Assembly (NCBI GenBank): GCA_019720975.1
Contig: JAGVSJ010000002.1
Span: forward strand, 113,646 to 177,645
DNA length: 64,000 nucleotides
Direction: 5' to 3'
Origin: Candidatus Sysuiplasma superficiale
GTDB taxonomy: Archaea; Thermoplasmatota; Thermoplasmata; Sysuiplasmatales; Sysuiplasmataceae
Part shown: positions 54,111 through 62,334 of the stretch, one piece after another
Layout of the letters: each line of letters opens with the position of its first letter
Position numbering within the stretch: position 1 is the first letter of the stretch
Made by a program: the position numbers and the translations under genes
The notes under the pieces: generated by a model
The model's database searches: none
Told to the model about the DNA's origin: nothing
What the model saw: the letters and a program-made list of their open reading frames with translations, nothing else

Positions 54111-54821
54111 ATGGCGGGGGCAGCTATGGATCTCAGGATAAACTCAGGGGCATACTTTGCCACGGTGCGCTTTGGTATCAGGCATGAAGGTTGCTGGACG
54201 GAATTGACCGGAGAGAATACGGTGAAGGTGCACACGCTCATCAGCAAGCCGTTCAAGGAGAAGAATTGCATACTTGGCGTAATAGAAGTCAAGAGCATGA
54301 CACTTGACGCTGTCAAAAGATTTCTGCACTCCTTCAAAAGATCAAAGAAAATCATTGAGATACTGGAAATAACGCCGGTTAACTACCAGCGCAAGTTATT
54401 CAAGGTGGCATTCAGGGAGGTCTATGACGGGATGGTCTCATCCCTTCTCTATGAACACTCATCGATATATCAGAATGACCTGATTTCAGGAGATGTCGAG
54501 CATATTACAGCTGTGATTCCGAAGAGCGAGGTGAACAGGCTTTACAGCGATCTGAGCAGCCTGGGAACACTTTCCTATTACAGGCTGTCGAACGCCGATG
54601 CCGGCGGCCAGGCACCGGTGGTGCTTGACCTCACAGACGCAGAACGCGATGCGCTTGTCATGGCATTCCGCCTGGGCTATTATGTGATACCGAGAACATT
54701 TCATCTGGAAGACATGTGCGCGATGCTGAATCTTTCAAAATCCACCCTTCAGGAGTACCTCAGAAGGGCGGAGAACAAGATACTTGCCAAATGGATGTAT
54801 GAAAATTCGGTGGAAGCCTGA
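54111..54821 (+). CDS. Bacterio-opsin-activator type (HTH_10) transcription regulator
   Basis: 236 residues (or 231 from the second ATG, MDLRINSG). The last 55 residues, LTDAERDALVMAFRLGYY then LNLSKSTLQEYLRRAENKIL, are the HTH_10 domain of the archaeal Bat family. The first 170 residues form the strand-rich sensor part usual in such proteins. It lies divergent to the alcohol dehydrogenase operon and just upstream of the mutarotase, so it is the natural regulator of the rhamnose genes, probably an activator sensing a sugar or sugar acid. Confidence 0.83.
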   Translation: MAGAAMDLRINSGAYFATVRFGIRHEGCWTELTGENTVKVHTLISKPFKEKNCILGVIEVKSMTLDAVKRFLHSFKRSKKIIEILEITPVNYQRKLFKVAFREVYDGMVSSLLYEHSSIYQNDLISGDVEHITAVIPKSEVNRLYSDLSSLGTLSYYRLSNADAGGQAPVVLDLTDAERDALVMAFRLGYYVIPRTFHLEDMCAMLNLSKSTLQEYLRRAENKILAKWMYENSVEA

Positions 54822-54858
54822 TTGAAAGTGATTGACAGAAAAGAGGGTGGCGGCTTAA

Positions 54859-55164
54859 ATGAGATATGCTTTTCATCTGAGGATCAGGAAGGGCAGGGAA
54901 AGGGAATATGTCACCAGACACAGGAACGTCTGGCCCTCTATGATTGAGGAGCTGAAAAGATCGGGCGTGAGAAATTACTCCATTTACATCGACGGCCGTG
55001 ACGTATTCGGATACTGGGAATGTGACGACATAAATGAGACACTGAAGTTTCTGAGGGGGAGCAGAATAAACGCCGAATGGCAGAACTACATGTCGGATGT
55101 GCTTGAAACATCAGCGGATGACCGGATAGGGGAAGGGCTTCAGGAGATCTTCAGGCTGAATTGA
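54859..55164 (+). CDS. rhaM: L-rhamnose mutarotase
   Basis: 101 residues. GREREYVTRHRNVWPSMIEEL, split around His21, then GVRNYSIYI and FGYWEC match RhaM, which interconverts the anomers of L-rhamnose. Tyr18 area, His21 and the WEC tryptophan correspond to active-site residues of the family. It follows the regulator after 37 bases on the same strand and supplies the anomer used by the dehydrogenase encoded next to it. Confidence 0.87.
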   Translation: MRYAFHLRIRKGREREYVTRHRNVWPSMIEELKRSGVRNYSIYIDGRDVFGYWECDDINETLKFLRGSRINAEWQNYMSDVLETSADDRIGEGLQEIFRLN

Positions 55165-55204
55165 GCATGGGCCGAACAGGGACAAAAGGGCATGGAAGCG
55201 GCGC

Positions 55205-55978
55205 TCACTGAAGATTGACGAGCATTCCGCCGTCGGCTAGCAGTTCCGTTCCGGTCACGTATGTATTTTCATCCGAAACAAGGAAGAGGGCAGGCCAGAC
55301 CATATCCTCCGGCGTCCCAATCCTCCCTATCGCCACCCTCCTTTCCATGTATTCGCGCTTCGCACTGTTGGAGAGGTCCTCCCTGTTTATGTCTGTCAGG
55401 ATTGTCCCGGGCTCCAGGGAATTCACCAGTATCCTGTTTCTGCCCAGAACTATCGAGAGTGAATGAACGAGCCCGTTGATTGCGGATTTGGTAGGCGTGT
55501 AATGTGTCTGAAATTCGCCGCCCACCCTTGAGCTGATGGAACTCATGAAAAGTATTCTGCCTTCTATCTTTCTTTCAATCATCCTCTTTGAGACGAGCTG
55601 AGTGAGAATGAAGTGACTCTCGAAATTTACACGCCACACTCGCTCCAGAAGTTCCCTGTCTATATCAAAAAAATTTTTGAAAGGGCAGATGCCTGCATTG
55701 TTGACAAGTATGTGTATGTCGCCGATGTTTTCTTCCGCAAATCTGAAAAGCCCGGGAATCTCTCCAACATTGTTCTGGTCGATCTTGTATGAAAAGGCCT
55801 TTACACCGTAGCCGGACATGGACTTCACTGCTTCTCCTGCAGCGTCGTCGCTCCTTGAGTATGAAATGCACACATTCGCACCCCTGGAGGCCAGGGCAGT
55901 TGCAATCGCCCGGCCTATGCCCTTCGATCCGCCGGTGACCAGTGCATTCTTTCCATTGAAGGATAGGACGTTCTTCAT
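55205..55978 (-). CDS. SDR-family dehydrogenase, probably L-rhamnose 1-dehydrogenase
   Basis: 257 residues. TGGSKGIG near residue 15 binds the cofactor, NNAG follows at about 91, and the catalytic set is Ser of MSSISS plus YTPTKSA (Tyr-x3-Lys). A classical SDR. L-rhamnose dehydrogenases of this class are known, including an NADP-dependent one from Thermoplasma acidophilum (EC 1.1.1.377). The mutarotase, dehydratase and aldolase around it support that substrate. It is co-transcribed with the MFS transporter, 25 bases upstream. Confidence 0.8.
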   Translation of the reverse strand: MKNVLSFNGKNALVTGGSKGIGRAIATALASRGANVCISYSRSDDAAGEAVKSMSGYGVKAFSYKIDQNNVGEIPGLFRFAEENIGDIHILVNNAGICPFKNFFDIDRELLERVWRVNFESHFILTQLVSKRMIERKIEGRILFMSSISSRVGGEFQTHYTPTKSAINGLVHSLSIVLGRNRILVNSLEPGTILTDINREDLSNSAKREYMERRVAIGRIGTPEDMVWPALFLVSDENTYVTGTELLADGGMLVNLQ

Positions 55979-56003
55979 CTGATTTCCTGTCGCTCATCTG
56001 TTT

Positions 56004-57356
56004 TCATGTAGAAAACTGTTCGTTGGAGGTTGTTTCAAGCGACTTCCTTTCCGTTCCGACAAATGACGGGTTGGCGTGTGACACTGCTGCGACGAGTATT
56101 ATCGCTGCGAGGAAGAATATGCCTGCTATCCATCCAATGTATGTAACGCTGACTGCCACTATCAGCGGCGTAAACAGTCCGAATATTGCAGCCTCCAGCC
56201 TCATCGTGAACCATACAAAACCCTGCCCCGAATTCCTGACACTTGTCGGGAAGTGTTCGAGCGAGAGTAGCCTGGTAACAGGCCAGACACCGACACCCTG
56301 TCCTATGCCGAATAGAAGGAAGGAAAGAAGCAGCACAGGCACGTTTGTCAGAAACGGCTTATATACAAGAAGGAAGAAGGAAAGAGAGCACATTATCGCG
56401 CTTGCGAGATATAGCGGAACCCTTCCGACCCTGTCGGAGAGATACGCATAGATGAGCAGGCCGGGCACTATGGCGGAGCCGAAATAAATCGCCTCGAATG
56501 CAAACACAACCTGGGTGCTTACGAGATGAAGCGAGCTGAATATATACGGGAAGAACTCGCCGTATGTGGATGCCGGTATCCCCCACATAAGATAGAGGAA
56601 CCAGGCAAAGACAAGCGGTTTCCAGTATTTTGTAAACAATTCGCCGTAGTGATGCCTCTGGTACGAGGCTTTCTTCCCCGTTTCGGCCGCGGAGGGAACC
56701 TCCCCGAGTTCTGTTATTGTCTTCTTCACCCTTTCTTCATGTCCGGAGAGAACGTCAAACCTGGGGGACTCGGCAAGCCTCCTCCTCAGTATCCAGGCGA
56801 ATATTGCCACAATCCCAAGGAGAAGCCAGATGGTTCTGAAAAGTATCATTCCTGTGTTGTAAAGGGCTATGGCTATTGCGAGTTCGACGAGGACGGCGAC
56901 ATACCACATCACGTTTGTGATCTACATCAGTTTGCCGCGGTGATTCTTGGGAGAGAATTCGGATATGAGAGACCATGATGTCGGGACATCCGCACCTACC
57001 GCTATTCCGACAAGGCCGTAGAGCGGCAGAGCCCAGTAGATACTGAACGTGAATGCAAGAAGAATTGACGCTACCGCGTATATTACCATATCCAGCTGAT
57101 AGATGTATTTCCTGCCGTACCTGTCCCCGAGAGGGCCGAAGAACAGTGCACCAAAGGCTGTTCCCAGCAGCGTTATGAGTGCCGGCAGACCGGATTCGAA
57201 AACGTTCAGATGCAGGTATGAAATGAGCGCGAGGAGCGTGATGCCGGTGCCTGCGAACATGCCGGCATCAAGAAAATCGCCGAGAGATGCGATAAAGGTC
57301 CAGCTATAGTGCCTCCGACTCAGTCTGGCATTGTCAATTATGTCTATCTCTGTGAT
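56004..57356 (-). pseudogene. MFS sugar transporter interrupted by one in-frame TAG
   Basis: About 450 codons encode a twelve-helix sugar-porter type transporter: FFGPLGDRYGRK is the loop 2-3 motif and SEFSPKNHRGKLM the loop 6-7 region. After KLM comes TAG and then, in the same frame, ITNVMWYVAVLVELA and six or seven more helices. One base change would repair it. The start is also unusual: a TATA box (TTTATAAT) places the transcript start after the only in-frame ATG, leaving ATC or ATA behind a GAGGGG ribosome site. It is likely the rhamnose importer, inactive in this sequence unless the TAG is an error or is read through. Confidence 0.8.
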
Positions 57357-57404
57357 ATGTGTCCCCTCTTGTAATTGAAACTGTCTGGAATTATAAAAGC
57401 AGGG

Positions 57405-57422
57405 TTCCGTACAGTTCCGGTT
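57405..57422 (-). promoter_or_regulatory. Palindromic operator before the transporter-SDR operon
   Basis: The minus strand has CCGGAACTGTACGG, one base different from the element before the alcohol dehydrogenase operon. It ends eight bases before the TATA box TTTATAAT. Confidence 0.6.
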
Positions 57423-57500
57423 CCGCATGCCAGAGCATCAATGGCGATGAATACACCAAAAACATGCAGCCGCCCCGTTTCAAATCAGTGGCCGTTCGTT

Positions 57501-58268
57501 CTAAATTTCCAGTCCGTCAATGGATGGATCATACGCGGGCAGGATCCTTCCAATTTCCTGAAGAGCCTTATAGGCATCAATGCACTCGAATATATTCTCT
57601 GCAATGCCTATCGGATGGAGATTGGACACGTTATCCGCTTTAAAAGCACAGTCTGTAAAGACAACCTTCCCCTTTTCAGTGCTTATTATGAATGCCAGAC
57701 TGGACCGGTGGTGGCAACCGACCCACACCACCTCAATACCCTCTATCAGCTCTGTGCGCGCCGTGCAGTCGAAGAATCGGACCCTTTCCCACGCGTCGAA
57801 TTCAATATACCGGAGGATGTCGTCAGGTATGAAGAGACCTCTCGGCAGATGTTTGGAATACCTTGGCGCCTGTATGTCATCGGCCCATCCCTGTCTGTGG
57901 ATGAATATGTTGGCCCCCGGGAACCTTTTCAGGCCGCCCACAGTATAGTCCTGTATGGGAGTGAACGAAACATTGCGTATGTCCTGAGGTGAGAAGCCGG
58001 CTCTTTCAAGCTCAGAAATGGCATCGACAGGTTTGAAGACGCACCTTTCGCCGGCAAACTTCCTCATTTCCGCATTCCTCAGCGTGAGATCGTCGGGAAG
58101 GCCGGTATTGACCAGAAAATTTGTATCATCGTTGTAGGCAAGGAGCATGTGAAAGGAAAGCCTTTCCCAGTTGCCCCACGAGGACATCCAGAAAACTTCG
58201 GGTGCCGGAACCTCCGATTCGCCTGTTCTTATCACCCTGATGCGATACATTCCCTTATTTGAGGTCAT
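57501..58268 (-). CDS. Metallo-beta-lactamase-fold protein with degenerate metal site
   Basis: 255 residues. The fold follows MBL-type lactonases (LVNTGLP, then IHRQGW and VVFTDCAF), but the HxHxDH motif is replaced by TPIQDY at residues 103-108, and the last histidine is Tyr246 in PAYDPS. His186/187 and Asp206 remain. In the cluster order it stands where a lactonase for L-rhamnono-lactone is expected, yet a normal two-zinc site cannot form. It overlaps the dehydratase gene by 14 bases. Another start (MYRIRVIRTG) lies just after the dehydratase stop. It may use one metal, act without metal, or have another role. Confidence 0.7.
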   Translation of the reverse strand: MTSNKGMYRIRVIRTGESEVPAPEVFWMSSWGNWERLSFHMLLAYNDDTNFLVNTGLPDDLTLRNAEMRKFAGERCVFKPVDAISELERAGFSPQDIRNVSFTPIQDYTVGGLKRFPGANIFIHRQGWADDIQAPRYSKHLPRGLFIPDDILRYIEFDAWERVRFFDCTARTELIEGIEVVWVGCHHRSSLAFIISTEKGKVVFTDCAFKADNVSNLHPIGIAENIFECIDAYKALQEIGRILPAYDPSIDGLEI

Positions 58269-59370
58269 GTGTGATCCCGAAGCCCGGTTTTTCGCTGAGT
58301 TTTATGTATCCATGCTCCGGAACAGGTATTCCGCTTGCATGCTGTTCCATCCATTCCCTGTACTTTGTGAGATATTCAGCCATAGGCGCCACCGATTCCG
58401 GCTGACTGACAATGAAATGAAGATTGTAGATGTTGCCTGAGTGCGGGATTACCCAGGCACCGTATGTTTCAGCAAGGGAGGCGATTTTCAGCATGGCAGT
58501 CATGCCTCCTACCCAGGTTGTATCGGGCTGCAGTATCGTAACGCCGCTGTCAAGGAGCCTTTTGAAATCATAGACGTGGTAATGATGTTCCCCGGATGAA
58601 ATCGGTGTCGATACAGACCTGGTGAGACGCGAAAAGCCGTCAAAATCATCAGGCAGAAGAGGTTCCTCGATCCATCTCATTTCGAACTTTTCTAGACGTG
58701 ATATCATGAATACTGCAAAGTTATAGTTCCATGACATCCAGGCGTCTCCGGCCAGTTCAACTTCATAACCTACAGCATCCCTGATCGCCTTGACAAGTGC
58801 AATATTCTTTTCCACTGCAAACGGATCTGCGGGGCCGGCGGCAAACCGCATCTTCATTGTACGGTAGCCATCCTCCACGTACCTCATTGCCTCCTCCTGA
58901 AGTTCCTTGACTGGAAGGGGGTGGAGGTGACTCGCATATGCCCTTACAGCACCTCTTGTGGCACCGCCGGTGAGCTTGTAGACCGGCACCTTCAGCTCTT
59001 TGCCCAGAAGGTCGAACATAAGAAGATTGATTGCACTTATGGCATGCATTGCAAGGCCGGCCCTTCCCAGCGGAAGGGTCTTCCTGTAGAGATAGTCCCA
59101 TGCCTTGGATATTTCGGCCGTGTCGAAGCCTGTTATGCTGCCCGACAGGTTGGAGATGAAATCAGCAACAGGCTCAGAAACTGCAATATAAGAACTGAGA
59201 CCGGACTCCGTTGTCATTCTTGCAAAACATATTCTGCTCAGCATTGCGGCCTCCACAGGAGAAGTTTCGCCGAGGTACTGCTTGTAGTAGTCCGTGGGCT
59301 TGACATACGGATATGCAGGCTGCCGTACCTCTTCGAATTCCGTAAGGCTTACACTCGAAATCCTCGACAT
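58255..59370 (-). CDS. rhmD: L-rhamnonate dehydratase (enolase superfamily)
   Basis: 371 residues. Metal-binding acids are Asp of LAGDAWMSWNYN, Glu of WIEEPLLPDDF and Glu of SSGEHHYHVYDF; the catalytic His lies in VIPHSGN. GYRTMKMRFAAGPAD and the WMSW/GEHHY texts match the L-rhamnonate dehydratase subgroup rather than fuconate or mandelate enzymes. It removes water from L-rhamnonate to give 2-keto-3-deoxy-L-rhamnonate. The TATA box ATTAAATAC places the transcript start at the ATG, so the mRNA is probably leaderless. Confidence 0.87.
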   Translation of the reverse strand: MSRISSVSLTEFEEVRQPAYPYVKPTDYYKQYLGETSPVEAAMLSRICFARMTTESGLSSYIAVSEPVADFISNLSGSITGFDTAEISKAWDYLYRKTLPLGRAGLAMHAISAINLLMFDLLGKELKVPVYKLTGGATRGAVRAYASHLHPLPVKELQEEAMRYVEDGYRTMKMRFAAGPADPFAVEKNIALVKAIRDAVGYEVELAGDAWMSWNYNFAVFMISRLEKFEMRWIEEPLLPDDFDGFSRLTRSVSTPISSGEHHYHVYDFKRLLDSGVTILQPDTTWVGGMTAMLKIASLAETYGAWVIPHSGNIYNLHFIVSQPESVAPMAEYLTKYREWMEQHASGIPVPEHGYIKLSEKPGFGITHDLK

Positions 59371-59405
59371 ACAGTTTGATCACCTGCTGTCAGTATTTAA
59401 TGGAA

Positions 59406-59424
59406 TTTCCGGATTTGTTCGTCA
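59406..59424. promoter_or_regulatory. Shared operator between the dehydratase and aldolase genes
   Basis: The plus strand reads CCGGATTTGTTCGT, 11 of 14 bases as in CCGGAACTGTTCGG. On the plus side it is four bases before AATTTTAAC of the aldolase promoter; on the minus side it is seven bases before ATTAAATAC of the dehydratase promoter. One site could serve both directions. Confidence 0.5.
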
Positions 59425-59463
59425 TCAATTTTAACTTCACCTCTCCGATTCCCCTTCGAGGTT

Positions 59464-60387
59464 GTGGTTGGTCTGACCGGCAAGGGGAAAATCAGAGGCA
59501 TCATCCCGGCCCTGCCAACATTTTTCACAGAGGGGAACAGGATATCATACAGAGATTTAAGGTCTGCCATAAATTTCGCGGTCGAATGCGGTGCCTCAGG
59601 CATAGCTGCCCTGGTCATTGCTGGCGAATTTTATAAAATGAGCGAAGATGAAAGGAGGAAGGTTGCTTTTGCTGCAATTAAGGCGGCAGAGGGCCGTCTG
59701 CCCGTGTATATCGGCGTATCGCATTCAGGATTGAAACCGGCGGTTGATCTGGCAAAGCATGCGATCAGCAATGGTGCGGACGGCGTCATACTTTCACCGC
59801 CGTACTTCTATCCAATGAAAAAGGAGATCTATGAAACAGCGGCAAGTTTTGTCAGTGAATTTTGCAGTGCATGTGACTGCCCCGTGATTCTGCAGCTCTT
59901 TCAGACAGAAGACGCGTTGCCGCTGAGCGTAGCGAAACTGAGGGACGTACTGCTTGAATCAAAAAACATTGAAGCAATCAAGATTGAAGGGAGCAATGCC
60001 ATACGGATGATAAGGCTGATTCGCAGGGGTTTTGGTTCAAGGATCTCCATCCTCGGCGGCATGCTGGGAATGAACCTTGCGGAAGAATTGAACAGCGGCT
60101 CTTCGGGTACAATCCCGGGCCTTTCGTTTTCGGACGTCTTCGTTAAGGCATTCAATGCTTTCGGCGGCAGAACAGATGACTGTGGGAGAATCCTGTCGCG
60201 TCTTGAACCCTACTTCAGTTTCACCAGAAGCCACTTTGATCAGTTCGTTGCGGTTGAAAAGGAACTGCTTGTTCTTAGGAAGGTGATTGCAAATTCACGC
60301 CTCAGAAGCCCATGCATTCCTTTGACAGACAGTCAGCGATTTGAGCTTAGAGACAGGATATTGCCGGCATGCCGTTTCGGGTGGTAA
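59464..60387 (+). CDS. DapA-family aldolase, probably 2-keto-3-deoxy-L-rhamnonate aldolase
   Basis: 307 residues, class I aldolase of the DHDPS/N-acetylneuraminate lyase family. The Schiff-base lysine is Lys173 in EAIKIEGS; the usual Y-N-x-P tyrosine segment is replaced by LQLFQTEDALPLS. PALPTFFTEGNRI and SPPYFYPM are typical for sugar-acid aldolases. It would cleave 2-keto-3-deoxy-L-rhamnonate to pyruvate and L-lactaldehyde. Starts at GTG, about six bases after the predicted transcript start; divergent from rhmD. Confidence 0.8.
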   Translation: MVGLTGKGKIRGIIPALPTFFTEGNRISYRDLRSAINFAVECGASGIAALVIAGEFYKMSEDERRKVAFAAIKAAEGRLPVYIGVSHSGLKPAVDLAKHAISNGADGVILSPPYFYPMKKEIYETAASFVSEFCSACDCPVILQLFQTEDALPLSVAKLRDVLLESKNIEAIKIEGSNAIRMIRLIRRGFGSRISILGGMLGMNLAEELNSGSSGTIPGLSFSDVFVKAFNAFGGRTDDCGRILSRLEPYFSFTRSHFDQFVAVEKELLVLRKVIANSRLRSPCIPLTDSQRFELRDRILPACRFGW

Positions 60388-60749
60388 TATGTGTTCTACG
60401 GCAGGAAAAGAAAAACTGCGCATTCTGGCGACATTTGGAGTATGGAAAAGAGTGCCTGGGGGGAGGGGTGCATGGAATGAACATACTCCACGGTCCGGGA
60501 ACAGCCAGTTGCGAAGATTTCAGTACAGCTGAAGAAACACGAGAAAATAGCGGGGTTGACTTTCAATGGACAATTCGTTACGTGCTGCACGGAAGCGCAG
60601 TATAGACTGATTGTTTACGCACACACTTCACAGCTGACTGCCCTTGTGAATGGTATCCAATTATAGCAAGGCAGAAGTTCCACAATATTGCCGTTTCCGC
60701 AGATTTTTCCCCATTCCCCATCCATACAGCATGTTCCTGCGGCTCTTAT
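60388..60749. other. Gene-free stretch after the aldolase
   Basis: No gene is recognised. A frame without a start codon reads PVAKISVQLKKHEKIAGL and may be an eroded gene piece, but it could not be assigned. This is the left part of a 1.5-kb region of decayed sequence. Confidence 0.35.
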
Positions 60750-61090
60750 CCCCTCTCTTTACTTCCCTTGTTCCCGGATTTTACCGCATTCATGAAAGAC
60801 AATCTCACATGCCACAAATTCTTACGCTCTAAGCCTGAAAGTGCCGTATTCGTCATGCAGCGCATTATATTGTACAGTGTTCACTTAATTGCATGGGTGA
60901 CTGTTGGCAAAATGGAGACATTGTTCTCCCCTGCAAACGCCCTCACATCATGCGCCCAGTGTGCAGAGAGATTGTCCAATATCAAGCATGCGCACGAATC
61001 ATCTGAGTTCCTGTCTCCCTCATGGCTGATGATTGCCGGCCATGTCCCGTGTTGTGAAATCGGGTCCTCTACATCTCATCCAATCGTAGC
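60750..61090 (-). pseudogene. IS630-family transposase remnant
   Basis: One frame reads DPISQHGTWPAI and, 20 residues later, LILDNLSAHWAHDVRAFAGE then NNVSILPTVTHAIK before a TGA. This follows the IS630 order DExGP ... LDN-x-x-xH-x-V-x-x-F ... P-x-x-x-x-x-LN, with the last acidic box eroded. Stops and frame changes show it is dead. Confidence 0.5.
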
Positions 61091-61130
61091 AGTGTGAAAT
61101 ATCACGTAAACGCTCGCCCCTTGCTTCCAC

Positions 61131-61500
61131 TCACTTGATAATTTCAATGTTCAGATCTGTAACAGCGGCCATGGTTCCAAAGCCCTGGTCTCCTGATACG
61201 AGCTTTTCGACTCCATTGGCAACCGCTGTCCCCGCCATGAGGAGTCAGGTGCATTGGTGTGTTTGCCTATTCGAAGCAGCGAGCCCATGATATCAGCTGA
61301 CTTCTCCATCGCCATTGAACCCAGCGGAAGAGTTTTGAGCTCATGTTGAGCTCATGAACAGAAGATCGGAAAATTCTCTCCTGTTCCTTCAGCCTCCTGT
61401 GTTGCAAGGGATGAAGCAGCTCAGAAACAGAAATTGTTGAGATGCCTACCAAATCTGTATCGGTCCTAGCTGATTCAGCTGCAGGAACCGGTAATCCCGC
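61131..61500 (-). pseudogene. VapC-type PIN-domain toxin remnant
   Basis: Three pieces in shifting frames together read as a PIN protein: DTDLVGISTISVSELLHPL (helix 2 with the acidic Glu), KTLPLGSMAMEKSADIMGSL, and LMAGTAVANGVEKLVSGDQG then FGTMAAVTDLNIEIIK and TGA. The final part matches the A-x-A-x-x-x-G-x-x-x-L-V-T-x-D-x-x-F block of VapC. At least two frameshifts separate the pieces, and the N-terminal Asp strand is missing. Confidence 0.6.
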
Positions 61501-61617
61501 TCCTATTCCCTGTTTCCTCCCTCATTGCAGTTCTGAATACTTCAGAGTAACTAATTTTAACCCGCTTTGCTTCCCCGAGTCAATTTTCTTCGATCCATTG
61601 ATTCACAAGTTTTTTTG
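61475..61617 (-). pseudogene. VapB-type antitoxin remnant
   Basis: Directly upstream of the PIN remnant a frame reads KKLVNQWIEEN, TGA, then LGEAKRVKISYSEVFRTAMREE, which resembles the small DNA-binding antitoxins of vapBC pairs (ISxSEVxRxAxxEE). The internal stop and lack of a clear start mark it as dead. A TATA-like GTTATATAC on the minus strand lies just upstream. Confidence 0.4.
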
Positions 61618-61802
61618 TATACTGGTATATAACGGACTAAGTATGTACCTCCCCGCCGAACGCATATCACGACAGGGTTTCCTTTACAAGATTGAAAGCT
61701 TCATGAAACTTTGTTACCGGCAGAGCGCCATGGTAATGCTATATTTTAACAATAGATATGTTTAAATTATCAAGATTGATAATACACTAAACGGAATTGC
61801 CA

Positions 61803-61931
61803 GTGTATGCTTCATGGTCAGAAGGGGGCCATCTTGCCTCAGTATTTGATCTGTTGCATCAAAACGATGGCACATTTCCATCAATTTGGGGAAAGTTGAA
61901 GGTGAGTTATATTGGCTGCGAGAAGGAATGA
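61803..61931 (+). CDS. Possible 42-residue peptide before the winged-helix gene
   Basis: A GTG-started frame reads YASWSEGGHLASVFDLLH and ends GKLKVSYIGCEKE, overlapping the start of the winged-helix gene by 20 bases. A TATA-like GTTTAAATT with an inverted repeat TTATCA-N4-TGATAA lies about 35 bases upstream. Coding status is doubtful; it could be a transcribed leader. Confidence 0.22.
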   Translation: MYASWSEGGHLASVFDLLHQNDGTFPSIWGKLKVSYIGCEKE

Positions 61932-62175
61932 GATAGAAATTATGAGGGAGGTTCTCTCTCTTGCAAAGAGCGCTGGAGTTACAAAAACGCAGATTGTTTA
62001 CAGGTGCAATCTTAACTTTGCGTATGCGCAGAAGCTGATAGACAAACTTGCGTCAGATAGATTGCTCTCCCACTCTGAGGATTCCGGGAAGAGAACCTAT
62101 TTCACAACAAGGAAGGGTATCGATTTTCTGTATGAGATAGACAGAATGTTTGCAATAAGACAGGAGAGGCATTAG
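61912..62175 (+). CDS. Winged-helix DNA-binding protein (HTH_45-like)
   Basis: 87 residues from TTG. EIMREVLSLAKSAGVTKTQIV, then RCNLNFAYAQKLIDKLAS is the helix-turn-helix, and HSEDSGKRTYFTTRKGIDFL is the wing, as in small archaeal regulators of the HTH_45/ArnR1-like kind. Target unknown. The next gene, encoding a membrane protein, follows after 160 bases and could be regulated by it. Confidence 0.75.
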   Translation: MAARRNEIEIMREVLSLAKSAGVTKTQIVYRCNLNFAYAQKLIDKLASDRLLSHSEDSGKRTYFTTRKGIDFLYEIDRMFAIRQERH

Positions 62176-62334
62176 GGAAAATCACTGTTGCTCTTGAGAA
62201 AATGATGGTGGTTTCGTTGATAATAACGGAATATGGTTCTGCAAACGGAAGATGCAGCAGGAACCGAAGTGTAACTGGCGGACAGACCGCAAAATCATTT
62301 TTGGCCCATATTGCTCCGCAGATCTGGTGTTGTG

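Noticed and set aside
56922..56924. TAG in the MFS gene as a pyrrolysine codon
   Set aside because: TAG ends several ordinary genes in this window and no pyl gene is seen; nonsense mutation or error is simpler.
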